Shown in pieces: positions 42,776 to 50,756 of a stretch of DNA of 64,000 bases. The number at the start of each line of letters is the position of its first letter. Position 1 is the first letter of the stretch. Under the pieces are notes generated by a model. It ran no database searches. It was not told the origin of the DNA and was given only the letters and a program-made list of their open reading frames with translations. Origin of the DNA: Bdellovibrio sp. CG22_combo_CG10-13_8_21_14_all_39_27 (lineage in GTDB: Bacteria; Bdellovibrionota; Bacteriovoracia; Bacteriovoracales; Bacteriovoracaceae); NCBI GenBank assembly GCA_002786715.1, contig PCTW01000016.1:35976-99975 (forward strand), read 5' to 3'. The position numbers and the translations under genes are program-made.

Positions 42776-43579
42776 ATGGGTAAATCTTTGATCGCAATAT
42801 TCTTTCTCTTTAATTTCTTTGCTCGGCCAGTTTTTGCTTCATATTCCTATGTTCAGCTAGAGCTCACAGATCACTCAATCGTCAATGGAGAGTTGATCGA
42901 GAGTTATGAGGACCGTTGGTTTTGGGAGAAGAATAGTGAGTTTATAGAAAAATATAAGCTTCTTTTTTCGCTCGAATGGGGTGAGCCTAAATGGCAAATG
43001 ATCAATGAGAAAAATATCATTAAATCTACTGTTCAATTGAAGAAGAGGTCATTGTATCGACGTTATTTACAAAGAAAGGGAATAGTCTTTCAAAATACAT
43101 TAGTGGAGAACGCTTACGTTCTTACAGGTAATGAAGGTCATCATAAGTTTGAAAGAATGTTTGGAAACTTTGCTTGGGATATAGGAGTTGTAGACTCAAA
43201 TGGTAAAACTCATTCTGAAGAGGGATTGGAACTCTCTGACTATTATATTTTCAATCGTGATGTGAAAGCTCCTCTGAAAGGAATTGTCGTTGGTCTTGTG
43301 AGTAATCAAGAAGACAATAAACCTTCTCCTCTATTCCTGGGAGATCTTTCTCAAAAAGAAAATAATTATTTAACTCTAAAAATCGATGGACCTTTTTATT
43401 TGTCGATCGTCCATTTTAAGCAGAATTCAATCACTGTTAATATTGGTGATGAAGTTAAGATTGGTCAGGTTCTCGGCCAAGTCGGAAACTCAGGCGTCTC
43501 TTATGTGCCTCATCTTCACTATACTTTGTATGCTTATATCCCTGAACTTGAGAGATTTATTTCAGTTCCCGCTAACTAA
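42776..43579 (+). CDS. exported M23-family (LytM-like) protein, probably degenerate
   Basis: 267 residues from the ATG at 42776 with AAGGAG close upstream; signal peptide (…FFARPVFA). The C-terminal half is an M23 fold: FAWDIGV (metal Asp), VKAPLKGIVVGL, VNIGDEVKIGQVLGQVGNSG and HLHYTLY (HxH). The first ligand His four residues before the Asp is Asn, so metal binding may be weakened and the protein may be a LytM-type activator rather than an endopeptidase. The N-terminal ~120 residues are not recognised. Confidence 0.75.
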   Translation: MGKSLIAIFFLFNFFARPVFASYSYVQLELTDHSIVNGELIESYEDRWFWEKNSEFIEKYKLLFSLEWGEPKWQMINEKNIIKSTVQLKKRSLYRRYLQRKGIVFQNTLVENAYVLTGNEGHHKFERMFGNFAWDIGVVDSNGKTHSEEGLELSDYYIFNRDVKAPLKGIVVGLVSNQEDNKPSPLFLGDLSQKENNYLTLKIDGPFYLSIVHFKQNSITVNIGDEVKIGQVLGQVGNSGVSYVPHLHYTLYAYIPELERFISVPAN

Positions 43580-44087
43580 CGAGCTTTTGTGGCCCAACCC
43601 AATGCCACCATTCAATCGGATCATCCTCTTTAATTCTTAACACGAGGTGAGGGGACCAGCGCGGTCGTCCTGGTCGTTTGATAAGTTTCATTTGAGCTTC
43701 ATGGGGAAGGCGACAGCCTTTGCGATGATTACAACCCGGACAGCAGGTTACGACGTTTTCCCAATTCGTTTTTCCCTGGCGAGATATGGGGATGACATGA
43801 TCAAAAGTGAGCTGGTGACCGGGCATTTTTATAGCGCAATATTGGCATTGAAAATTATCGCGCACAAAAACGTTGGTCCGAGTAAATCTGACTTTGAGCT
43901 CACCTTTATGGCGACCAAAGAGACGTAAAATTTTAGGAAGTTTAAAGTGATTATTTACTGAGCGAATGGTTATTTCTTGATATTCGTTAACGACTTCGGC
44001 TTTGCCCGTAAGAAAGAGTATCATGGCCTTTTCCCATGAAACGATTCGCACCGGACGATATGTACTATCTAAGATCAATGTCCGCAT
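43572..44087 (-). CDS. HNH endonuclease
   Basis: 171 residues. CQYC…FDHVIPISRQGKTNWENVVTCCPGCN is a complete HNH site (two CxxC structural zinc pairs around the DH…N…H motif). The N-terminal MRTLILDSTYRPVRIVSWEKA is typical of a widespread bacterial HNH family of unclear role that is not tied to mobile elements. AAGGAGG occurs about 30 bases upstream of the ATG and GGAG just before it. Its last 8 bases overlap the convergent M23-like gene. Confidence 0.88.
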   Translation of the reverse strand: MRTLILDSTYRPVRIVSWEKAMILFLTGKAEVVNEYQEITIRSVNNHFKLPKILRLFGRHKGELKVRFTRTNVFVRDNFQCQYCAIKMPGHQLTFDHVIPISRQGKTNWENVVTCCPGCNHRKGCRLPHEAQMKLIKRPGRPRWSPHLVLRIKEDDPIEWWHWVGPQKLVS

Positions 44088-44200
44088 AGTTCAATCTCCG
44101 ACCCCTACCTTGGGTCTGGACCTCCTTTCTCTATTTTAACACGGCCACGATTAAAGTGTTCCCATGGGGAAGGAAAGTGTAAGAAAGTATTTGAATGATG

Positions 44201-45058
44201 TTATTTCAATGGGTTAGCTTGAAGACTTTTTAAACTCTCTGTAAGACGGCCAAGTAATGAATCCCAAGCTACATTGCCCATGGTTTTACTATCAATCATT
44301 AAATGATGAATGGTTTTTTGATTTTGAGCTATTGGATCATAAGTCCACCAGTGTTGCTCAGATAGTCTCCCCCAAGATTTTGTCTCCGCTACATTTAAGA
44401 GTTCATCTTTATCACTCACAATAATGTTCATTCTATTGAGTAATTCTTGATTTGGAGTTGTCTCTTGTGAGGCCAAGTAGAGAGTTCTATAGGCAGAGAG
44501 AGTCGTGCTGTCATGGACGCGGTAATCTTCGAGGTTAGCGCTGGGGATTTTAAAAGAAGGAAACCAGTTCGCAAGCCAGGATAAAACACCCAAAGGATAT
44601 TTGGGAATAAAGGCCGGAGCAAAAAAGTAAAACTGAAGGGGAGCTGGGGAGAGCTTTTGTTGGGCCATCCAATATAGCATAACTGCGCCCGTTGATTGAC
44701 CAACTCCATACCAAGGTTGATGACAGTTCTTCAGCCATTTCCCAAGCTCGGTCATTTCTCTTTTCCAAGAATCAATTTTGAGATGACTCCATTGATTCTC
44801 ATTATTTGCCCCATGACCCGCAAGCGCAATATTGGCAATACTATAATGTTGAGCGAGAAAAAAATCGGCGAGCTGATTCATTTTTTCAGGTCGTAAATTA
44901 AGTCCATGGGCCAGAACGACTAATCCGTTTGATGCCTGCTTTGGAAGTTCATAGCGAATGACTGAAGGAGGAATTGACCCTGAGCATTGACTATAAACAT
45001 TCGAGATAAATATGAAATTTGCTGACATGAGAAAAAAAATTGTTTTGTAGGTTTTCAT
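44201..45058 (-). CDS. exported alpha/beta hydrolase
   Basis: 285 residues with a signal peptide (…FISNVYSQ). The alpha/beta-hydrolase core is visible: VVLAHGLNLRP (oxyanion loop), GHGAN, nucleophile elbow GVGQSTGAV (Ser in GQSTG), SDKDELLN (acid) and IHHLMI (late His). A periplasmic or secreted lipase/esterase is likely; the substrate is unknown. Confidence 0.8.
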   Translation of the reverse strand: MKTYKTIFFLMSANFIFISNVYSQCSGSIPPSVIRYELPKQASNGLVVLAHGLNLRPEKMNQLADFFLAQHYSIANIALAGHGANNENQWSHLKIDSWKREMTELGKWLKNCHQPWYGVGQSTGAVMLYWMAQQKLSPAPLQFYFFAPAFIPKYPLGVLSWLANWFPSFKIPSANLEDYRVHDSTTLSAYRTLYLASQETTPNQELLNRMNIIVSDKDELLNVAETKSWGRLSEQHWWTYDPIAQNQKTIHHLMIDSKTMGNVAWDSLLGRLTESLKSLQANPLK

Positions 45059-45114
45059 ACTGATTATCTTAAGGCATGATGCGGCTTCACAACATAAAAA
45101 TTTTGGAGTTCCTC

Positions 45115-45600
45115 ATGCGCTTAATTGCAGTTGTCGCGACTTTATTACTTTCTTTTTCTCTCCATGCGGCTTCGCTTAAACATAATGTTCTGAGTGGAAA
45201 GTATCACACAGGCGGAACGATTACGGTTTCAGATGTTAAGCAAAGTGCGACTGAAGAAGTTAAGTTACTCGTTAATTATCACATTATTACACGCTTTTTT
45301 CTCCCTAATAAGACTGGTTCTTTGGATGTAATTGTTCCGAGTCGCTATTTAGAAGAACAAGGTTATAGAGATCTTCAAGTTGCTAAGAGCCTTAACTTTC
45401 GCGATGCTCGTTTTACTTTTTTAAATAGAGTTAACGTTGCTGGATATTATGATGCTTATCGCGTGAGAATTGATCCTAAGTCGCGCAAATGGACTGCCGT
45501 AATTATTTATCACCCAGACATTCCAGGTGTTGGTTGGTATTCTTCAGAGATTACAATTCTTTCGAACAACTATGTTCTAAGCACATTGTTGGCCAATTAA
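45115..45600 (+). CDS. exported protein of unknown function
   Basis: 161 residues from the ATG at 45115 (GGAG 7 bases upstream). Signal peptide (MRLIAVVATLLLSFSLHAA) and an all-beta-looking mature part with no Cys. No family recognised. It diverges from the hydrolase gene and converges on apaG with an 8-base gap. Confidence 0.65.
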   Translation: MRLIAVVATLLLSFSLHAASLKHNVLSGKYHTGGTITVSDVKQSATEEVKLLVNYHIITRFFLPNKTGSLDVIVPSRYLEEQGYRDLQVAKSLNFRDARFTFLNRVNVAGYYDAYRVRIDPKSRKWTAVIIYHPDIPGVGWYSSEITILSNNYVLSTLLAN

Positions 45601-45608
45601 AAAATAAA

Positions 45609-46025
45609 TTAATGAATTGTTGGCTGATCTGGTTCTTCTGAATATCTGAAAAAGAAGAGTGGGATTGTTACCCACGACTTTTCGCCTTCATCATCTTGCA
45701 TTTCAAATTTTCCTCTCATATTCCCAGTAGGAGTATTGAGTGGGCAAAAGCTCGTATAGCGAAAGCTTTTACCTGGAGTAAGTCGAGGTCTTTGTCCAAC
45801 AACCCCGTCGCCATAGACTTTTCTCTCATGGCCCTTGCCGTCTTTAATAATCCAATAACGATTAATTAAAGTGAGAGTCGTATTTGTATTGTTGGTAATA
45901 TTGATTTGATAGGCAAAAAAGTAATAATTGTTAGCGAGGTCGGATTTTTCTTTGACGAAGAAAGGCTTAGCTTCAATAACAACGCCATCACTTTCTTCGA
46001 GATATGAGTAAGACTGTAAGGACAT
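45609..46025 (-). CDS. apaG: ApaG-domain protein
   Basis: 138 residues from the ATG at 46025, which has GGGGAG 4 bases upstream; an in-frame start 12 codons earlier lacks support. YQINITNNTNTTLTLINRYWIIKDGKG and GDGVVGQRPRLTPGKSFRYTSFCPLNTPTGNMRGKFEM are the ApaG immunoglobulin-like fold signature. Function is poorly known; bacterial ApaG binds metals or nucleotides, and eukaryotic relatives sit in F-box proteins. Confidence 0.9.
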   Translation of the reverse strand: MSLQSYSYLEESDGVVIEAKPFFVKEKSDLANNYYFFAYQINITNNTNTTLTLINRYWIIKDGKGHERKVYGDGVVGQRPRLTPGKSFRYTSFCPLNTPTGNMRGKFEMQDDEGEKSWVTIPLFFFRYSEEPDQPTIH

Positions 46026-46154
46026 GAAGCTCCCCGATAGGCCGATCAAGCCTAAACCCAAATTGGTTGATTAAGAGACTCATTGTCTACCTAATCTAGA
46101 ATTAAGCTTCAAGCTCAAAAGAGTAATCGCACACTCTTTTCATGGTGTTTTAAT

Positions 46155-46170
46155 ATTAGGATGACCTAAT
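46155..46170. promoter_or_regulatory. inverted repeat upstream of purF, possible operator
   Basis: ATTAGG-atga-CCTAAT is a perfect 6-bp inverted repeat 95 bases before the purF ATG. A weak promoter (TTGATC 46184, TAACGT 46207, 17-base spacer) lies just after it. It does not match the PurR box or a purine riboswitch core. Confidence 0.35.
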
Positions 46171-46265
46171 AATTGATATTATGTTGATCTTAAAAAAGAG
46201 TAGACCTAACGTCTTAAAAATCATATGATTCCCCATAGTAACCTGTCAGCCTAAGTAGAGGTCGT

Positions 46266-47747
46266 ATGTGTGGTGTCATTGGTCTTATTGGACCTCAAGA
46301 AATAGCTTCTTCAGAAGATTACTGGGCCGCCTATGATGCCTATAGAGGATTGTTGACCCTACAGCATCGCGGGCAAGATGCTGCCGGAGTACTCACTTAC
46401 GATACGATGAAGAAAAAGTATTATGGCGACAAGGATCTAGGTCTGGTTGCTCAAGTCTTTCAACAAAAAAATCTCGAAACTCTTAGAGGCAATTTGGCCA
46501 TTGGACACACTCGCTATGCGACTATTGGTAGCGATGGTAAAAACGACCTACAACCTATGGTGATGGGATTTCCGATCGGCATGGGAATGGTTCATAACGG
46601 GAATATCGTCAATTATTTTTCATTAGCAAAAGAGATGGCCGATAAATTTGGCCTTCACTTACTCACAAATAATGATCTCGAATTAATGATGCATGTTTTT
46701 TGCCAAGGTTTACTTACGAATAAATCAATTGATTCAACACAGGTTAATCTTGATGACATGAAAAGGGCGGCAAAAGATTTATTAGTTAAGGCCATAGGCG
46801 CATATGCGCTTGTTGGAACGGTTGCGGGAATTGGGCTGTTTGGTTTAAGAGATCCAAAAGGTATTCGACCATTGGTTCTCGGCAAAAAAACGAAAAATGG
46901 AAAAGATATTTGGTGCCTGACCTCTGAAACTTGCGCTTTGAATTTTTTAGGGATGGAGTTTGTCAGAGATGTGGCTCCTGGCGAACTTGTCATCATCGAT
47001 GAGAATCTGCAATTGCATTCATTTCAAATTATCGAAGAAAAAAAGAAAGCTCGCTGTATGTTTGAGTGGATTTACTTTGCTGGGGCAGAGTCGAGCCTTG
47101 AAGGTCGTTCAGTCTATGGTGCTCGATTAGGCTTAGGTCAGGTTTTGGCCAAGAAAGCAAAACTCTTAATCGAAGACAAAACAATTATTCCAGATATTGT
47201 CTGTCCCGTACCAGACACTTCGAGAACGGCCTCTATTGCCTTGGCCGAAAGTTTAGGACTTCCTTACCGAGAAGGATTAATTAAAAATCGTTATACTCAA
47301 CGAAGCTTTATTTTAAATACGCAAGACAAGCGTGAAAAAGCAGTTGAGCTTAAACTCTCTCCCGTTCGCAGTGAAATAGAAGGAAAAAATATCTTATTAG
47401 TTGATGATTCTGTTGTTCGCGGAACAACTTCTCGCCAAATCATAAGTCTTTTAAAGAAACATGGAGCGAAACAAGTGACCCTTGCGATTACTTGTCCACC
47501 TTTGAGACATGGCTGTTTTTACGGAATAGATTTTCCAAGTGATAAAGATCTTATTGCTAATGGAAAAGATGTTCCTGAAATCGCAAAATGGGTTGGAGCT
47601 GACCATGTTATTTATATTGATGAGCAAGATTTGCAAGACGCTATTGGCCTAGATGGTCTCTGTATGGCCTGTGTGACAGGTGAATATCCCACTTCAGTGA
47701 CTGAAGCTTTGGAATTCACCCAAAGAAGAAATGAATTTAAAGGATAA
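46266..47747 (+). CDS. purF: amidophosphoribosyltransferase
   Basis: 493 residues. After Met removal Cys2 (MCGVIGL) is the glutaminase nucleophile; the PRPP loop is ILLVDDSVVRGTTS, and a C-terminal CMACVTGEYP suggests the Fe-S-type Cys found in Bacillus-like PurF. It makes phosphoribosylamine from PRPP and glutamine, the first purine step. GTAGAGG precedes the ATG. First gene of an eight-gene plus-strand operon; purC follows after 6 bases. Confidence 0.95.
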   Translation: MCGVIGLIGPQEIASSEDYWAAYDAYRGLLTLQHRGQDAAGVLTYDTMKKKYYGDKDLGLVAQVFQQKNLETLRGNLAIGHTRYATIGSDGKNDLQPMVMGFPIGMGMVHNGNIVNYFSLAKEMADKFGLHLLTNNDLELMMHVFCQGLLTNKSIDSTQVNLDDMKRAAKDLLVKAIGAYALVGTVAGIGLFGLRDPKGIRPLVLGKKTKNGKDIWCLTSETCALNFLGMEFVRDVAPGELVIIDENLQLHSFQIIEEKKKARCMFEWIYFAGAESSLEGRSVYGARLGLGQVLAKKAKLLIEDKTIIPDIVCPVPDTSRTASIALAESLGLPYREGLIKNRYTQRSFILNTQDKREKAVELKLSPVRSEIEGKNILLVDDSVVRGTTSRQIISLLKKHGAKQVTLAITCPPLRHGCFYGIDFPSDKDLIANGKDVPEIAKWVGADHVIYIDEQDLQDAIGLDGLCMACVTGEYPTSVTEALEFTQRRNEFKG

Positions 47748-47753
47748 TCGAGA

Positions 47754-48890
47754 GTGAAAGCTATATATCATGGTTCTGTAAAGGATCTCTATCGCACAGA
47801 TGATGAGAAAATGATTTTTCTCTTCTCTGATCGTTATTCTGTTTTTGACTGGGGAGAAATGCCGGATCATCTCAAGCTTAAAGGTCAATCACTTACACGC
47901 ATCGCCCATCTTTTTTTTAAAATGTTAAGTGATTCTCATTTCTGGAGAACATTGGATAACGGACTCATTACAAGCGATAGTTTATTATTTGAGAGATTTT
48001 GTGTCCATGGATTGCCTCATCATTATATTGGACCCGTCACGAGCGATGGGATTCTTGGAAATATTGAAGACGCTGTTTCTGGACTGAAAGTTGAAGAGGT
48101 TCAAGTTTTAAGGCCACAATATATCAAAGAAAAACATAGTTATGATTATTCCACTTATTCCGAGAGGCCAACAAAGACTCTCGTTCCGCTTGAAATGATT
48201 TTTAGATTTGGACTAACTGAAGGATCATCTCTTTTTGAGCGGGTTTCTGATCAAGCTTATTTGGCGCAGTTGGGGTTAGATGCCTCAGACTTAGTCCCAG
48301 GTGTATTGTTTCAAAGGCCAGTTATTGAATTTTCGACTAAGCTCGAAGAACGCGACCGCTACTTGAGTTACCAGCAAGCTCAAGAGATCTCTGGAATGTC
48401 AGATGAGGAATGGGCGGAGCTGCTAGAGACCGTTTCATTAATTGCGCTTGCGATTAAAAAAATATGGAGTGATACCAATATTATTTGTCTTGATGGCAAA
48501 GTTGAAATGGCCTTTATTGAAGGCGAGAATCATCGACAATTTATGTTGGTTGACAGTATTGGACCAGATGAATTGAGGCTTAGTCATAATGGGGTCGAAT
48601 TATCTAAAGAATGTTTAAGAAAGTTTTATCGCAAGGATCAAGCCTGGTTTACGTCGCTTAAGACGGCTAAGCAAAAGGCAGATGCATTAGGTGTTCAAGA
48701 TTGGAAAAGCATGGCCCTCGAACTTCATCCAACAGGGCCTGCTCCATTACCTGCAAATATCAAAACACCTATTGAAATGCTTTATCGGACGTTGACTCAA
48801 GAATTATACCGAACTCATATGAGTTTGACGATTGACTCAAGTGCTTGGTCGCTTGAAAAATTATCTCATACGCTTAGAGGTCTTTTATGA
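47754..48890 (+). CDS. purC: SAICAR synthetase
   Basis: 378 residues, GTG start. GSVKDLYR near the N-terminus is the ATP loop (usually GKxKDxY), FSDRYSVFDWG matches the family, and the C-terminal half has the Asp-rich catalytic region. It joins aspartate to CAIR. At 378 residues it is much longer than the ~240-residue E. coli enzyme and diverges from it. Assignment rests on the N-terminal signature and on its place between purF and purD. Confidence 0.85.
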   Translation: MKAIYHGSVKDLYRTDDEKMIFLFSDRYSVFDWGEMPDHLKLKGQSLTRIAHLFFKMLSDSHFWRTLDNGLITSDSLLFERFCVHGLPHHYIGPVTSDGILGNIEDAVSGLKVEEVQVLRPQYIKEKHSYDYSTYSERPTKTLVPLEMIFRFGLTEGSSLFERVSDQAYLAQLGLDASDLVPGVLFQRPVIEFSTKLEERDRYLSYQQAQEISGMSDEEWAELLETVSLIALAIKKIWSDTNIICLDGKVEMAFIEGENHRQFMLVDSIGPDELRLSHNGVELSKECLRKFYRKDQAWFTSLKTAKQKADALGVQDWKSMALELHPTGPAPLPANIKTPIEMLYRTLTQELYRTHMSLTIDSSAWSLEKLSHTLRGLL

Positions 48891-50188
48891 AGATTCTCGT
48901 CATAGGAAGTGGTGGTCGAGAGCATGCCTTATGCTTGGCGCTTTCCCAGTCTCCAAGCTGTGAATCGCTCTTCGTTCTACCTGGAAATCCTGGCATGAAG
49001 GCCGTATCGAAGCTCGAATTTATTCCGGGCAAGGTAACCGATTTAGAGTATATTCTAAAAACTTCTCAGGAACTGGCCATCGATCTTGTGGTCGTTGGTC
49101 CTGAAGATCCGCTCTCATTGGGCTTGGCCGATCTGTTGCGATCTCATGGTATTTCAGTTTATGGACCGGGAAAGTTTGCAGCGCAACTTGAGTCATCCAA
49201 AGCCTTCTCTAAAGAATTCATGAAGAAATATAATATCCCGACAGCAAATTATAAGACTGTTGAAAATTTTGAAGATGCAAAATACGTTATTAAGCATTGG
49301 CCTGAAGAATCAGGAATTGTCGTTAAGGCATCTGCTCTAGCTCAGGGAAAGGGTGTTGTTGTCGCTCAAGACAAAGATGAAGCGATCAAAGCTTGTTTTG
49401 ATTTTTTTGAAAATGATGAGTGTTCTATAACTACAGACAAAATTGTTTTAGAAGAACGATTAATTGGTGAAGAGCTTTCTTCTTTTGCCATTTGTGATGG
49501 ACACGATTATTTCTATCTGGGACATGCTTGCGATTACAAACGAGTTCACGACAATGATTTAGGTCCGAATACTGGCGGTATGGGGGGGTATACTCCTAAT
49601 CGTTGGCCAGGTCCAAAAGCGATTGAACAGATTCATGACATTGTTAAAAAAACTATTAATGGAATGAAAGAAGAGGGCTTCCTTTTTATCGGAACGCTCT
49701 TTATCGGATTAATGATTAATGGCGATGAGGTAAAGGTTATCGAGTTTAATGTTCGTCTTGGCGATCCAGAAACTCAGATGCTTTTGCCACGTGTTCAAGG
49801 TGATTTAGCTTCTTTGCTCTTTAAAGCTTCTACTGAAAGCTTAAAGGATCAGCATGACGTCAAGCTTGATGATAATGAATGTGTTCATATCGTTTTAACG
49901 AGTGGAGGTTATCCTTCTGTAGATAAGACGCCTCTCCTTCTCAATCAAGAAATTCATGGCTTTGAAACCATAAATGATCCAGATCTTTTTCTCTATTTTG
50001 CCGGCGTCAAAACGAATCCAGAGGGAAAATTGGTTAATTCCGGGGGACGAGTTTTAGGAGTGACAGCGAAAGCAGAGACAATAGAGCAAGCCCGAAAAAT
50101 GGCCTATGAAGCTATTCAAAAAATTAATTTTTCAGGTTCACACTACAGGAGAGACATTGCCAAAATTCAACGTGGCCATCTTCGCTAG
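48887..50188 (+). CDS. purD: phosphoribosylamine-glycine ligase
   Basis: 433 residues of the ATP-grasp fold. VIGSGGREHAL at the N-terminus, VVKASALAQGKGVVVA (ATP loop) and GPNTGGMGGYTPN are classic PurD motifs. It makes glycinamide ribonucleotide. It overlaps purC by 4 bases, and purN starts inside its last 32 bases. Confidence 0.95.
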   Translation: MKILVIGSGGREHALCLALSQSPSCESLFVLPGNPGMKAVSKLEFIPGKVTDLEYILKTSQELAIDLVVVGPEDPLSLGLADLLRSHGISVYGPGKFAAQLESSKAFSKEFMKKYNIPTANYKTVENFEDAKYVIKHWPEESGIVVKASALAQGKGVVVAQDKDEAIKACFDFFENDECSITTDKIVLEERLIGEELSSFAICDGHDYFYLGHACDYKRVHDNDLGPNTGGMGGYTPNRWPGPKAIEQIHDIVKKTINGMKEEGFLFIGTLFIGLMINGDEVKVIEFNVRLGDPETQMLLPRVQGDLASLLFKASTESLKDQHDVKLDDNECVHIVLTSGGYPSVDKTPLLLNQEIHGFETINDPDLFLYFAGVKTNPEGKLVNSGGRVLGVTAKAETIEQARKMAYEAIQKINFSGSHYRRDIAKIQRGHLR

Positions 50189-50753
50189 CGGGGAAGGTTC
50201 GAATGCTCAAAATTTGTGGAGAGTGGCAAGTAAAGCAGGGCACCCTGTACGTGGTTTGATTTGTGATCGTCAAGATGCAGGAGTTATAAAACTTGCTGAG
50301 CAAGAAAATATTCCTCACATTGTAATTAATAAAAAAGACTATCTTAAAAAACAATCAGATTTTGAAGCCGCTATTCTAAATCAATTAATTGAGTGGGATG
50401 TTAATTGGATATTTTTGGCAGGATTTATGACTATCTTAAGTTCTCATTTTTTAAAGATGTATTTCAATTCGATAACTCAGAAGTTTCAAGTGATTAATAT
50501 TCATCCCTCGTTACTTCCTCAATATCCAGGAACAAAATCTTATCAACAGGCCTATGCAGATAAAGTAAATACACATGGTGTGACAGTTCACTATGTTGAC
50601 GAGGGTGTAGATACAGGCCCAATTATTGAGCAACAAATATTTACAAGAGATATTGCTTGGAGTTTTGAGGAATTTGTCGCTTTTGGGAAAAGTATTGAAC
50701 ATAAATTATATGAAAAAGTTTTCCTTAATTTTTTAAATGAACATTTGGAATAA
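50157..50753 (+). CDS. purN: phosphoribosylglycinamide formyltransferase
   Basis: 198 residues from a TTG with AGGAG 5 bases upstream; the longer frame back to 50106 would give an unlikely N-terminus. FASGEGSNAQN (phosphate loop), NIHPSLLPQYPG (catalytic Asn-His) and HGVTVHYVDEGVDTGPII (catalytic Asp) identify the 10-formyl-THF-dependent enzyme. It formylates GAR. Unusually large overlap with purD (32 bases) suggests coupled translation. Confidence 0.92.
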   Translation: MPKFNVAIFASGEGSNAQNLWRVASKAGHPVRGLICDRQDAGVIKLAEQENIPHIVINKKDYLKKQSDFEAAILNQLIEWDVNWIFLAGFMTILSSHFLKMYFNSITQKFQVINIHPSLLPQYPGTKSYQQAYADKVNTHGVTVHYVDEGVDTGPIIEQQIFTRDIAWSFEEFVAFGKSIEHKLYEKVFLNFLNEHLE

Positions 50754-50756
50754 GTA

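Noticed and set aside
43572-44087. HNH nuclease as sign of a mobile element
   Set aside because: The protein is of a housekeeping-like HNH family, with no intron, integrase, repeat or restriction partner around it.
46026-46265. Purine riboswitch upstream of purF
   Set aside because: None of the conserved aptamer core or a following terminator hairpin could be found; only a short inverted repeat is present.
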